The position numbers and the translations under genes are program-made. A stretch of DNA of 64,000 bases from Caballeronia arvi (GTDB lineage: Bacteria > Pseudomonadota > Gammaproteobacteria > Burkholderiales > Burkholderiaceae): positions 39,769 to 103,768 of the forward strand of contig NZ_FCOM02000027.1 in assembly GCF_001544695.2 (NCBI RefSeq), given 5' to 3'. Shown in pieces: positions 33,633 through 42,539 of this stretch (positions within the stretch are counted from its first letter, which is position 1; each line of letters opens with the position of its first letter). Under the pieces are notes generated by a model, which saw nothing but the letters and a program-made list of their open reading frames with translations, was not told the DNA's origin and made no database searches.

Positions 33633-35375
33633 TCAAGCCTCCGCCATCGCCCTCTCGATCTCGATCTTGTAATCATGGAACATCGCCACCGATTCGCGAT
33701 GCGCCACGCTCAGAATCGCCGCTTTCGGCAACTGCTCCACGAGCGTGTTGTAGATATGCAGCTCGTTCTCGGCATCGAGCGCGCTGGTGGCTTCATCGAG
33801 GAACACGAAATCCGGCTTGTGCAGCAGCACGCGCGCAGCAGCGAGCCTCTGCTGCTCGCCCGGCGACAGACTCCGCGCCCAATGCGCGCTCTCTTCCAGC
33901 CGATCCGCATACGCTTCGAGATTGCACAGACGCAGCACTTCGCGCGATTCTTCGTCGCTGAACGTTCCGCCGGGCGACGGATACGAAAGTGCCGCGCGCA
34001 GCGTGCCGATCGGCAAATAGCTCATCTGCGGGATGAACATCATCTTCGCGTCGACGGGTGCGTCGATCGTGCCGTCGCCGAATGGCCACAGGCCCGCGAG
34101 CGCGCGCATCAACGTGCTCTTGCCCGATCCCGAAGGCCCGACGACCAGCCAGCGCGATCCCGGCTCGATCGATACGTTCGCCACGCGCGACAGCGGCGTG
34201 CCGTTGGGCAATGCAAGCAGAAGTCCGTTCGTCGTGAGCGAAGGCGTGCTCGTGTAGTGCAGATTGATGCCGCCGTGTTCCGTCGCCGGCGACGTTTCCT
34301 CGCGAATATGAGTCGAGCGCATCACGCGCTTGAATTCGCGCAGACGATTCACGGTGGCGCGCCATTCGACCAGCGTCGAATACGAGTTGATGAACCACGA
34401 GAACGAATCGCTGACAGTGCCGAACGCCGATGAAATCTGCATCAGCACGCCGAACGTAAACGCGCCGGCGAAGTAGCGCGGCGCGGCGACCATGATCGGA
34501 AAGATGATCGCGATCTGTCCGTAGAAGCTCAGCACGAAGGTCATGCGCTTCGTGTACTTCATGATGAGCCACCAGTTGTCGCGGATGCGGTGGAAGATCG
34601 TCTTCGCGTTGGCCGTCTCGGTCGAGATGCCGTCGTAGAACGCGATCTGCTCGGCGTTCTCGCGCACGCGGATCAGGCCGAAGCGGAAATCCGCCTCCAC
34701 CTTCTGCTGCTGATAATTGATCGACACGAGCGGATGCCCGACCTTCTGGATGATGAGCGAGCCGAGAATCGCGTAGAGCGCGGCGGCCCACACCATGTAG
34801 CCGGGAATCGTGATCGGCGTGCCGCCGAGCGAAAACGTCAGCGCGCCCGCGATGGTCCACAGAATCGTGATGAAGGTGACCAGCGTGACGAGCGTCGAAA
34901 GCAGGTCGAGGGACAGCGAGAGGGTCGTCGTGGCGAAGGACTGCAGGTCGTCGGAGATACGCTGGTCGGGGTTGTCGGCGAGGCGATCACGCTCGATCCG
35001 GTAGAACGCCTTGTCGCCGAGCCATTGCTCCAGAAACCTGTTGGTGAGCCATTGCCGCCAGCGGAACGCGAGCATCTGCCGCAGATACCGCCCGTACACC
35101 GCAAGCAGGATGTACGCGAACGCGAGGCCCGTGAAGATCAGCAGCAGATGCGGAAAGTCCTTGACGTTCTTGTTCTGCAGCGCGTTGTAGAAGTCGGCGT
35201 TCCAGCTGTTGAGCCGCACGTTGATCCAGACGACCGTCATGTTGATCGCGATGATCGCGACGAGCAGCCCCCACGCGACGCCGCGCTCCTCCGACACCCA
35301 ATAGGGCCTGATTAGACTCCATGCCGACACTTGGTCGGCTTTTTGCTGCGTGTTTTCGGTACGAGTGTTGGTCAT
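33633..35375 (-). CDS. Fused ABC transporter, YddA/SbmA-BacA-related (permease plus ATPase)
   Basis: A 580-residue half-transporter. The N-terminal membrane domain (about 1-340) has the SbmA/BacA-like start SLIRPYWVSEERGVAWGLL and WRQWLTNRFLEQWL, followed by NPDQRISDDLQSF. The C-terminal ATPase has Walker A GPSGSGKST, the unusual signature LSPGEQQRLAAARVLL and Walker B FVFLDEATSALD. LSPGE instead of LSGGQ is normal for this family. Relatives import peptides or vitamin B12 or remain unassigned (YddA, Rv1819c). Start at 35375 has AGGAAG upstream. It is divergent from the thiamine operon; the substrate cannot be read from the sequence. Confidence 0.88.
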   Translation of the reverse strand: MTNTRTENTQQKADQVSAWSLIRPYWVSEERGVAWGLLVAIIAINMTVVWINVRLNSWNADFYNALQNKNVKDFPHLLLIFTGLAFAYILLAVYGRYLRQMLAFRWRQWLTNRFLEQWLGDKAFYRIERDRLADNPDQRISDDLQSFATTTLSLSLDLLSTLVTLVTFITILWTIAGALTFSLGGTPITIPGYMVWAAALYAILGSLIIQKVGHPLVSINYQQQKVEADFRFGLIRVRENAEQIAFYDGISTETANAKTIFHRIRDNWWLIMKYTKRMTFVLSFYGQIAIIFPIMVAAPRYFAGAFTFGVLMQISSAFGTVSDSFSWFINSYSTLVEWRATVNRLREFKRVMRSTHIREETSPATEHGGINLHYTSTPSLTTNGLLLALPNGTPLSRVANVSIEPGSRWLVVGPSGSGKSTLMRALAGLWPFGDGTIDAPVDAKMMFIPQMSYLPIGTLRAALSYPSPGGTFSDEESREVLRLCNLEAYADRLEESAHWARSLSPGEQQRLAAARVLLHKPDFVFLDEATSALDAENELHIYNTLVEQLPKAAILSVAHRESVAMFHDYKIEIERAMAEA

Positions 35376-35568
35376 GAGCTTCCTGCTGATGCGCTTCGAG
35401 GCGCCCGAATTGCGTTCGCGACCGGGCTGGCGCAGCGATTTCCGGCCCGGCAAATTGTTCCGGGGTTCTCTTAACGCTCACTTAATTTCGCGCGGTGATT
35501 CGGCGAACCATGTTCGCGGCATTGTGCCAGAGTGCCGAAGTGCACGATAAAAGCCGGGCAATCCCCGT

Positions 35569-35598
35569 TTGCAGCGGATTCGGCTTTCATGCTTTAAT
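35569..35598 (+). promoter_or_regulatory. Likely promoter of the thiamine operon
   Basis: TTGCAG (35569-35574) and TTTAAT (35593-35598) are 18 bases apart and end about 10 bases before the TPP riboswitch, the expected distance for its transcript start. Bases 35376-35568 between this and the divergent transporter show nothing further. Confidence 0.5.
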
Positions 35599-35608
35599 GA
35601 TCCTCGAC

Positions 35609-35716
35609 GAAACAGGGGTGCTTCGCGCGCATCGACGGCCGGAATGGCAGTCAGCGCGGCGAGGCTGAGAGAGACCCTTTGCACCCGATCCGGGTAATAC
35701 CGGCGAGGGAAGTTTC
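35609..35716 (+). ncRNA. TPP riboswitch (THI element)
   Basis: Contains the conserved THI-box core CTGAGAGAGACCCTTTGCA and the second half ACCCGATCCGGGTAATACCGG then CGAGGGAAG. Closing helix P1 can form between GAAAC (35609-35613) and GTTTC (35712-35716). It binds thiamine pyrophosphate and represses the thiOSGE genes. The 190 bases between it and thiO must hold the expression platform; no simple T-tailed terminator was seen there, so control is more likely at translation. Confidence 0.93.
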
Positions 35717-35906
35717 CGGAGACCGCGCGCAGCTCGCGCCATGTCCCCAGTCTCTTCCAGTCCTACCTTTTCCGCCCGGCGCGTTCCATCATGCCGAGCC
35801 GGTCTCTCCGCTGATTTCGTCCTTGTGATGTGGCGCCGCGCCAGCATGGTCGAGATCGCGTACTTCGTCTCCTCGTGCAGCATCGGCGCTTTATGGAGAC
35901 ATCGAA

Positions 35907-37046
35907 TTGAACAGGATTGAACAAGGCGTCGTGCGCCGGCCGGATTTTGCCGTCGTCGGCGGCGGGCTCGTCGGGCGGCTCGTCGCCTGGCAACTCGCGG
36001 GCGCGGGTCATGACGTCGCGCTCTACGAACGCGGCGATGCAGCCGGCACGCAGTCGGCTGCGTGGGTCGCCGCCGCGATGCTCGCGCCGCTCGCGGAGGC
36101 GGCGAGCGCGGAGCCGCTCGTCGTCGGGCTGGGAGCAGCGTCGCTGGAACGCTGGCCGCGACTCATCGCGCAATTGCCCGAGCCGGTGTTCTTTCAGCGC
36201 AACGGCACGCTCGTCGTCTGGCACGGCGCCGACCGCGCCGAGGCGCCGCTCTTCGAGCGCCGATTGCGCGCCAATTCGCCGCCCGGTCTGCTCGACGGCG
36301 GGTTCGTCAAGCTCGCGGGCGCGCAGGTCGCGCAAGCCGAGCCCGCGCTCGGCACGCGCTTCCCGCAAGGCTGGCTGCTGCCGAACGAGGGACAGCTCGA
36401 CAATCGTCAGGCACTCGCCGCGCTCGCGGCCGGGCTCGCCGCGCGCGGCGTGCGCACGCACTGGAACACGCCTGTCGATGCGATGCCGGACGCCCGCTGG
36501 ATCATCGATTGCCGCGGTCTCGGCGGCAAACCAGCGTGGCCCGCGCTGCGCGGCATCCGTGGCGAAGTCGCGCGCGTGCACGCGCCGGGCATCGGGCTAT
36601 CGCGACCGGTGCGTCTGCTGCATCCGCGCTATCCGCTCTATATCGCGCCGAAGGAGAACGATCTGTACGTGATCGGCGCGACGGAAGTCGAAGGCGAGGA
36701 CATGTCGCCTGTCAGCGTGCGCTCGGCGCTCGAACTGCTGAGCGCCGCGTTTGCCGTGCATCCGGGCTTCGGCGAGGCGCGCATCCTCGAACTGAACGCG
36801 CATTGCCGGCCGACGCTCCCGGATCATCGCCCGGCCATCGTCTGGGACGGGGCGCGGACCTTGCGCGTGAACGGCCTGTACCGGCACGGCTTCATGATCG
36901 CGCCCGAAGTCGCGGACAGCGCATGCCAGTTGGCCAACGCGCTCAGTTCGGGCGATATCGCAAGTCACGATGCCTTTGCGCAATTTCGCGAAACGGCGCG
37001 CTGGCCCGAACTGCTGCACGACGAAACCGCCGTCGCCGCGCTCTAG
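35907..37046 (+). CDS. thiO: Glycine oxidase ThiO (FAD-dependent)
   Basis: Oxidises glycine to the imine (dehydroglycine) used by ThiG for the thiazole ring. The 379-residue DAO-type flavoprotein has an N-terminal FAD motif DFAVVGGGLVGRLVAWQLAG (about 13-32) and a C-terminal LRVNGLYRHGFMIAPE motif. The start is TTG at 35907, with GGAG 8 bases upstream; no ATG is available before the FAD motif. First gene of the riboswitch-controlled operon. Confidence 0.88.
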   Translation: MNRIEQGVVRRPDFAVVGGGLVGRLVAWQLAGAGHDVALYERGDAAGTQSAAWVAAAMLAPLAEAASAEPLVVGLGAASLERWPRLIAQLPEPVFFQRNGTLVVWHGADRAEAPLFERRLRANSPPGLLDGGFVKLAGAQVAQAEPALGTRFPQGWLLPNEGQLDNRQALAALAAGLAARGVRTHWNTPVDAMPDARWIIDCRGLGGKPAWPALRGIRGEVARVHAPGIGLSRPVRLLHPRYPLYIAPKENDLYVIGATEVEGEDMSPVSVRSALELLSAAFAVHPGFGEARILELNAHCRPTLPDHRPAIVWDGARTLRVNGLYRHGFMIAPEVADSACQLANALSSGDIASHDAFAQFRETARWPELLHDETAVAAL

Positions 37047-37062
37047 TCATCAGGAAAGAATC

Positions 37063-37260
37063 ATGAACATCCACATCAATCAACGCGTCTTCGATTTGCC
37101 CGACGCCGCCACCGTCAACGAGGCGCTCACCGCGTTCGGCGCGAAGCCGCCGTTCGCCGTCGCGCTGAACGGCCAGTTCGTCGCGCGCGGCGAGCACGCT
37201 ACGAAAACGCTCGCTTCCGGCGACAGGCTCGATGTCGTGTCGCCCGTCGCGGGCGGCTGA
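37063..37260 (+). CDS. thiS: Sulfur carrier protein ThiS
   Basis: A 65-residue ubiquitin-like protein ending in Gly-Gly (VVSPVAGG); the C-terminal carboxylate is adenylated and turned into the thiocarboxylate that gives its sulfur to thiazole. Located between thiO and thiG with AGGAAAG before its ATG. Confidence 0.94.
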   Translation: MNIHINQRVFDLPDAATVNEALTAFGAKPPFAVALNGQFVARGEHATKTLASGDRLDVVSPVAGG

Positions 37261-37283
37261 ATCACGAACCGAAGGATCGAACC

Positions 37284-38090
37284 ATGACCATTCCTACCGC
37301 CGACCTTCTCACGCTTTACGGCGAAGCGTTTCCGCGCCGTGTGCTGCTCGGCACGTCGCGTTATCCGTCGCTGCAATCGCTCTCCGACTCCATCGACGCC
37401 GCTCGGCCGGGCATGGTCACGGTCGCGCTGCGCCGCCAGTCGGAGACGGGCGAAGCCGGCTTCTTCGATGTGCTGAAGCGCCACGGCGTCGCGCTCTTGC
37501 CGAATACGGCGGGCTGCCAGAGCGTCGACGAGGTGCTCACGACCGCGCACATGGCGCGCGAAGTGTTCGAGACGCCGTGGATCAAGCTCGAACTGATCGG
37601 CGACGACTACACGCTGCAACCCGACCCGATCGGGCTCGTCGAAGCGGCGTCGAAGCTGATCCGCGACGGCTTCAAGGTGCTGCCGTACTGCACGGAAGAT
37701 CTGGTGATCGGGCGGCGCCTGCTCGATGCCGGCTGCGAGGCGCTGATGCCGTGGGGCGCGCCGATCGGCACCGGCAAGGGCGTGACGAACCCGTACGGGC
37801 TGCGCACGCTGCGCGAGCGGTTGCCGGACGTGCCGCTGATTGTCGATGCGGGTCTCGGCGTGCCGTCGCACGCGTGTCAGGTGATGGAATGGGGCTTCGA
37901 CGGCGTGCTGCTCAATACGGCCGTGTCGCAGGCGACGTTTCCCCCGCAGATGGCGCGCGCGTTTGCGCTCGGCGTCGAAGCGGGGCGCATGGCGTTCCTC
38001 GCCGGACCGATGGCCGAGCGCGACAGCGCGCAGGCGAGCACGCCGGTCGTCGGCATGCCGTTCTGGCATCAGGATGGAGGCGCGGCATGA
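37284..38090 (+). CDS. thiG: Thiazole synthase ThiG
   Basis: Joins deoxyxylulose phosphate, dehydroglycine and ThiS thiocarboxylate to form thiazole phosphate. The 268-residue TIM-barrel has the Schiff-base lysine Lys101 in TPWIKLELIGD and the phosphate-binding VDAGLGVPSHA stretch. Its stop overlaps the thiE start (ATGA). Confidence 0.95.
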   Translation: MTIPTADLLTLYGEAFPRRVLLGTSRYPSLQSLSDSIDAARPGMVTVALRRQSETGEAGFFDVLKRHGVALLPNTAGCQSVDEVLTTAHMAREVFETPWIKLELIGDDYTLQPDPIGLVEAASKLIRDGFKVLPYCTEDLVIGRRLLDAGCEALMPWGAPIGTGKGVTNPYGLRTLRERLPDVPLIVDAGLGVPSHACQVMEWGFDGVLLNTAVSQATFPPQMARAFALGVEAGRMAFLAGPMAERDSAQASTPVVGMPFWHQDGGAA

Positions 38091-39160
38091 GTTTGCTGAA
38101 TCGCGAGGTTTTCTGGCCCCCTGCCGACGAATTGACGGAAGTCGCCGAACGGATTCGCGCGCGTCTGGGCGAATGGCCCGCAGCCGAGACGCGCTGGCGC
38201 GTTTGCCTGACCGTGCCGGAATCGCCGTCGGCGAGTGACCTGATTGTCCTTACTGAACATGACGATTCGATCGAAAGCGGAAACGCGGCGGTGCTCGAAG
38301 CGCACGGCGGACGCGTTACGCTGCGTCGCGGCGACGAGCATTTCGCGCTGGAAGGCGAATGGTCGGATGATTGGCTGGCTGCGCTCGCCGCGTTCCTCGA
38401 CTGCAATTTCGAGCCGCACGACGCGCTGACGCTCGCGCTCGCCTGGCGCGCCGGCGATGAAAACAAGGCTGACGCGTGGCCCGTCGATTTCGCGACGTTC
38501 CCGCGCGTGGCCGATTTGCCCGCGGCGCCCGAAGGCGGTTTTCCGGCGTGCCCCGACCGTCTGGGTCTCTATCCGGTGCTGCCGAGCGCCGAATGGGTCG
38601 AACGCGTGCTCGATCTCGGCGTACGCACCACGCAATTGCGCCGCAAGTCGGCCGATGCCGCCGACCTTCAGCGCGAAATCGCACGCTCGGTCGAAGCGGG
38701 ACGGCGGCACGACGCGCAGCTGTTCATCAACGATCATTGGCGCGAGGCGATCGCGGCGGGCGCATACGGCGTGCATCTCGGCCAGGAAGACGTGCAGACG
38801 GCGGATCTGGGCGCGATCGCGAAGGCTGGTCTGCGGCTCGGTCTGTCGACCCACGGCTATTACGAAATGCTGCGCGCGCTGCATTTCAGGCCGAGCTACC
38901 TCGCGCTCGGCGCCGTCTTCCCGACGACGACGAAAGTCATGCCGACCAAGCCGCAGGGCCTCGCCAGGCTCGCCCGTTACGTGCAATTGCTGTCGGGCCG
39001 TGTGCCGCTCGTCGCGATCGGGGGTATCGACGCGAAGGTCATGCCTGACGTGCTCGCGACAGGTGTCGGGAGTGCCGCGGTCGTGCGCGCCGTGACCGAG
39101 GCGCCGGACACGGCATTGGCGGTTTCGTCGCTGCAAAATATGTATACGAGTCAACGGTAA
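38087..39160 (+). CDS. thiE: Thiamine phosphate synthase ThiE with long N-terminal extension
   Basis: Couples HMP-pyrophosphate and thiazole phosphate. The catalytic TIM-barrel is in residues about 165-357 (GLYPVLPS, QLFINDHW, GVHLGQED, LGLSTHGYYE, LGAVFPTTTK, VAIGGI). Most ThiE proteins are about 210 residues; this one is 357, with about 160 extra N-terminal residues. The extension ends DDWLAALAAFLDCNFEPHDALTLALAWRAG ... WPVDF, given here by its key residues, which resembles the C-terminal helices of ThiD-type HMP-P kinases, though the kinase GTGD-type motif is not seen. Last gene of thiOSGE. Confidence 0.9.
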   Translation: MSLLNREVFWPPADELTEVAERIRARLGEWPAAETRWRVCLTVPESPSASDLIVLTEHDDSIESGNAAVLEAHGGRVTLRRGDEHFALEGEWSDDWLAALAAFLDCNFEPHDALTLALAWRAGDENKADAWPVDFATFPRVADLPAAPEGGFPACPDRLGLYPVLPSAEWVERVLDLGVRTTQLRRKSADAADLQREIARSVEAGRRHDAQLFINDHWREAIAAGAYGVHLGQEDVQTADLGAIAKAGLRLGLSTHGYYEMLRALHFRPSYLALGAVFPTTTKVMPTKPQGLARLARYVQLLSGRVPLVAIGGIDAKVMPDVLATGVGSAAVVRAVTEAPDTALAVSSLQNMYTSQR

Positions 39161-39218
39161 AATTTCTGAAATGTAAGGAAGCCCCGGACTAGGCAAAGCA
39201 CCGATTGCGCGCAGGCCC

Positions 39219-39224
39219 TATAAT
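39219..39224 (+). promoter_or_regulatory. Consensus -10 element before mlaF
   Basis: TATAAT lies 35 bases before the chosen mlaF start; the -35 region is poor. It supports a GTG start at 39259 rather than an in-frame TTG at 39205, which would be upstream of the transcript start. Confidence 0.45.
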
Positions 39225-39258
39225 TCCGCCTCTTGCGTCAACGGAATTCTCTTACCCA

Positions 39259-40074
39259 GTGCCTGCTTCCTCCGAGACTCTGCTGGAGCTACGCGACGTC
39301 GATTTTGGCTACGGCGACCGGCTCGTTCTGTCGAACCTGAACATGCGTTTCACGCGTGGGCAGGTCGTCGCGGTCATGGGCGGCTCCGGCTGCGGCAAGA
39401 CCACGACCTTGCGCCTCGTCGGCGGCCTCGTGAAAGCGAGTCGCGGCCAGGTGCTGTTCGGCGGACAGGACGTCGGCAAGCAGACGCGCGAAGGTCTGTA
39501 CACGCTGCGCCGCAAGATGGGCATGCTGTTTCAATTCGGCGCACTGTTCACGGACCAGACCGTGTTCGAAAACGTGGCGTTCCCGCTGCGCGAACATACG
39601 GATTTACCGGAAGCGCTGATCCGCGACCTCGTGCTGATGAAGCTCAACGCGGTCGGATTGCGCGGCGCGCGTGATCTTGCGCCGTCGGAAATTTCCGGCG
39701 GCATGGCGCGCCGCGTCGCGCTCGCCCGCGCCATCGCGCTCGATCCCGAACTGATGATGTACGACGAGCCGTTCGCCGGTCTCGATCCGATTTCGCTCGG
39801 CATCACCGCGCAACTCATCCGCACGATCAACGACGCGCTCGGCGCAACCTCCATTCTCGTCACGCACGACGTGCCCGAATCGTTCGCGATCGCCGACTAC
39901 GTGTATTTCATCGCCAACGGCGGCATTCACGCCGAAGGCACGCCGGCGCAACTGCGGGCATCGGAAGACCCGACCGTGCGTCAGTTCATCGACGGCACGC
40001 CGGATGGCCCCTTCAAATTCCACTACGCGAGCACGCCGCTCGCTGCGGATTTCGGCATCGGAGGGCAGGCATGA
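39259..40074 (+). CDS. mlaF: Phospholipid transport ATPase MlaF
   Basis: ATPase of the Mla system, which moves phospholipids between outer and inner membranes to keep the outer leaflet free of them. The 271-residue protein has Walker A GGSGCGKTT, signature ISGGMARRVALARAI and Walker B LMMYDEPFAGLDP, the family variants. GTG at 39259 was chosen (see the -10 element). mlaE overlaps its end by 4 bases. Confidence 0.94.
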   Translation: MPASSETLLELRDVDFGYGDRLVLSNLNMRFTRGQVVAVMGGSGCGKTTTLRLVGGLVKASRGQVLFGGQDVGKQTREGLYTLRRKMGMLFQFGALFTDQTVFENVAFPLREHTDLPEALIRDLVLMKLNAVGLRGARDLAPSEISGGMARRVALARAIALDPELMMYDEPFAGLDPISLGITAQLIRTINDALGATSILVTHDVPESFAIADYVYFIANGGIHAEGTPAQLRASEDPTVRQFIDGTPDGPFKFHYASTPLAADFGIGGQA

Positions 40075-40838
40075 TCAGCGCGCTCGGACGCTGGGTGCTC
40101 GACGGTTTCGGCACCGCCGGCTACGCGACGCGCATGTTCCTGCGCCTCGTATTCGAATTTTTCTCGCTGTTGCGCCGTCCGCGCCTCGTCACGAAACAGA
40201 TTCATTTCGTCGGCAACTATTCGCTCGTCATCATCGCGGTGTCGGGCTTGTTCGTCGGTTTCGTGCTCGGCCTGCAGGGCTATTACACGCTGAGCCGCTA
40301 CGGCTCGGAACAGGCGCTCGGGCTGCTCGTCGCGCTGTCGCTCGTGCGCGAGCTCGGCCCCGTTGTGACGGCGCTGCTCTTCGCGGGTCGCGCGGGCACG
40401 TCGCTGACTGCGGAGATCGGCCTGATGAAGGCGGGCGAGCAGCTCACGGCGATGGAAATGATGGCGGTCGACCCGCTGAAGGTCGTCGTCGCGCCGCGCA
40501 TGTGGGCGGGTATCGTCGCCATGCCGGTGCTGGCGGCCATTTTCAGCGCGGTGGGCATCGTCGGCGGCTATGTCGTCGGCGTGATGCTGATCGGCGTCGA
40601 TCCGGGCGCGTTCTGGTCGCAGATGCAGGGCGGCGTGGACGTGTGGCGCGATGTCGGCAACGGCGTCATCAAGAGCATCGTGTTCGGCTTCGCGGTGACG
40701 TTCATCGCGCTGTTCCAGGGCTACGAGGCGAGGCCCACGCCGGAAGGCGTGTCGCGCGCGACGACGAAAACCGTCGTCTATGCGTCGCTCGCCGTGCTCG
40801 GGCTCGATTTTCTGCTGACCGCACTGATGTTCAGCTAA
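40071..40838 (+). CDS. mlaE: Phospholipid transport permease MlaE
   Basis: Inner-membrane permease of 255 residues with five or six hydrophobic segments and the conserved motifs RELGPVVTALLFAGRAGTSLTAEIGLMKAGEQLTAMEMM (key residues RELGPV and AGRAG). It forms the MlaFEDB complex with the genes around it. Confidence 0.95.
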   Translation: MISALGRWVLDGFGTAGYATRMFLRLVFEFFSLLRRPRLVTKQIHFVGNYSLVIIAVSGLFVGFVLGLQGYYTLSRYGSEQALGLLVALSLVRELGPVVTALLFAGRAGTSLTAEIGLMKAGEQLTAMEMMAVDPLKVVVAPRMWAGIVAMPVLAAIFSAVGIVGGYVVGVMLIGVDPGAFWSQMQGGVDVWRDVGNGVIKSIVFGFAVTFIALFQGYEARPTPEGVSRATTKTVVYASLAVLGLDFLLTALMFS

Positions 40839-40931
40839 TGAACCAAGCGCAGGCGCCAGTCAACGGCGCGGCGTGGTGAGCGGCACAGACCGTCACGCGC
40901 CATCTGCGGAAAGATTCTCTTTGGGAAGACG

Positions 40932-41516
40932 ATGAAAAAGACTGCTCTCGACTTTTGGGTCGGCCTCTTCGTGGTGCTCGGTTTCGTGGCGCTGCTGTTT
41001 CTTGCGCTGAAGGCGGGCAACATGAGCTCGCTGTCGTTCCAGAAAACCTACGCGGTCAAGCTCAAGTTCGACAATATCGGCGGGCTGAAAGCGCGCGCGC
41101 CGGTCAAGAGCGCGGGCGTGACGGTGGGGCGCGTCGGTGGCATCGGCTTCGATTCGAACACGTATCAGGCTGTCGTGACGATCGATATCGACCAGCAGTA
41201 TCAGTTTCCGAAGGATTCGTCCGCGAAGATCCTGACCTCGGGTCTGCTCGGTGAGCAGTACATCGGCCTCGAGCCGGGCGGCGACACCGACATGCTCAAG
41301 AACGGCGACACCATTTCGATGACGCAATCCGCCGTGGTGCTCGAAAACCTGATCGGCCAGTTCCTCTACAACAAGGCGGCGGATTCCGGCGCGTCGAAGT
41401 CATCCGCGGCGCCGGCAGCGCCCGCCGCACCCGCGCCTGCCTTCCCGGGCGCGGCGAGCGCGATGGGCGCCTCGGGCGCCGCTGGCGCAACCGCTGCCTC
41501 TGGCGCGGCTCAATAA
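40932..41516 (+). CDS. mlaD: MCE-domain lipid-binding protein MlaD
   Basis: A 194-residue protein with an N-terminal anchor (about 7-28) and one MCE domain (about 38-118: YAVKLKFDNIGGLKARAPVKSAGV region, SAKILTSGLLGEQYIGLEPG). Hexamers form the periplasmic lipid channel on MlaE. The C-terminal 45 residues are an Ala/Pro/Gly-rich tail. The 93-base gap from mlaE shows no terminator. Confidence 0.94.
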   Translation: MKKTALDFWVGLFVVLGFVALLFLALKAGNMSSLSFQKTYAVKLKFDNIGGLKARAPVKSAGVTVGRVGGIGFDSNTYQAVVTIDIDQQYQFPKDSSAKILTSGLLGEQYIGLEPGGDTDMLKNGDTISMTQSAVVLENLIGQFLYNKAADSGASKSSAAPAAPAAPAPAFPGAASAMGASGAAGATAASGAAQ

Positions 41517-41527
41517 GGAGAAAGAAT

Positions 41528-42415
41528 ATGGCGATGGGGATACGGCGCGCGATCATCGTGGCAAGCGTCGTGGCGCTCACCGGTTGCGCGACGGTAACGA
41601 CGCCGACCAAGGGGGACCCATTCGAGAGCTACAACCGGACGATGTTCACGATCAACGACAAAGTCGATCAATACGCGTTCAAGCCGGTGGCGCAGGGTTA
41701 CGTGTGGGCCGTGCCGGAGCCGGTGCGCAACAGCGTGACCAACTTCTTCTCGAACATCGGCGACGTGTACATCGCCGCGAACAATCTGCTGCAATTGAAG
41801 ATCGCGGACGGTGTGTCGGACGTCATGCGCGTCGCGATCAACACGGTGTTCGGCGTCGGCGGTCTGTTCGACGTCGCGACCATCGCGAAGCTGCCGAAGC
41901 ATTCCGGCGATTTCGGCCTGACGCTCGGCCACTATGGTGTGCCGTCCGGCCCGTACCTCGTGCTGCCGCTGCTCGGACCGAGCACGGTGCGCGATTCCTC
42001 GGGGCTCGTCGTCGATTATTTCGGTAATCCGCTCACTTACGTGAGTCCTGATTCGGTGAGTTGGGCGCTCTATGGCGTGAATCTCATCAACGTGCGCGCG
42101 AATCTCCTCGGTGCAACCGATGTGCTCGCCGACGCCGCGCTCGACAAATATTCATTCGTGCGCAACGCGTATCTGCAGCGCCGTCAGTACCTGATCAGCG
42201 GCGGCGACGACAGCATGCCGGACTACGGCGAAGCGCCGCTGCCGAATTACGGCGACACGGACGGCGCGGCTGCGCCCGAAGGCGCGTCGGCGGCGGCCCC
42301 GGCTGCGCCTGCTTCGGGCGCCGCGGCGCCCAGACCGGCGAGCGGCTCGGGCAGCACCGTGCCAGGCAACCAATACGTTCCGCCGTCTGGTTTCCCTTCA
42401 TTCCGCTTGCGTTGA
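41528..42415 (+). CDS. mlaA: Outer-membrane lipoprotein MlaA (VacJ)
   Basis: Removes phospholipids from the outer leaflet together with a porin and hands them to MlaC. The lipobox LTGC places the lipidated residue at Cys20; the family motif DPFESYNRTMFTINDKVD follows. Length is 295 residues, the last 70 being a low-complexity Ala/Pro/Gly tail. In Escherichia coli mlaA is elsewhere on the chromosome; here it sits inside the operon, as is usual in beta-proteobacteria. Confidence 0.94.
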   Translation: MAMGIRRAIIVASVVALTGCATVTTPTKGDPFESYNRTMFTINDKVDQYAFKPVAQGYVWAVPEPVRNSVTNFFSNIGDVYIAANNLLQLKIADGVSDVMRVAINTVFGVGGLFDVATIAKLPKHSGDFGLTLGHYGVPSGPYLVLPLLGPSTVRDSSGLVVDYFGNPLTYVSPDSVSWALYGVNLINVRANLLGATDVLADAALDKYSFVRNAYLQRRQYLISGGDDSMPDYGEAPLPNYGDTDGAAAPEGASAAAPAAPASGAAAPRPASGSGSTVPGNQYVPPSGFPSFRLR

Positions 42416-42427
42416 GCGGGCTTTTTC
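42403..42427 (+). terminator. Weak hairpin at the mlaA stop codon
   Basis: CCGCT (42403-42407) and AGCGG (42415-42419) with TTTTT following form a short terminator-like hairpin across the mlaA stop. It may reduce read-through to mlaC rather than stop it. Confidence 0.35.
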
Positions 42428-42539
42428 TAACGCGCGGTAACATATCTAACGACATTTCTTACGCTTTGGCTGCCATGCCGCCTGAACTCGCTTCGGGCGG
42501 AACGCTCAAACCGAAGCCTCTTACTTTGCAGGGTCCGTG

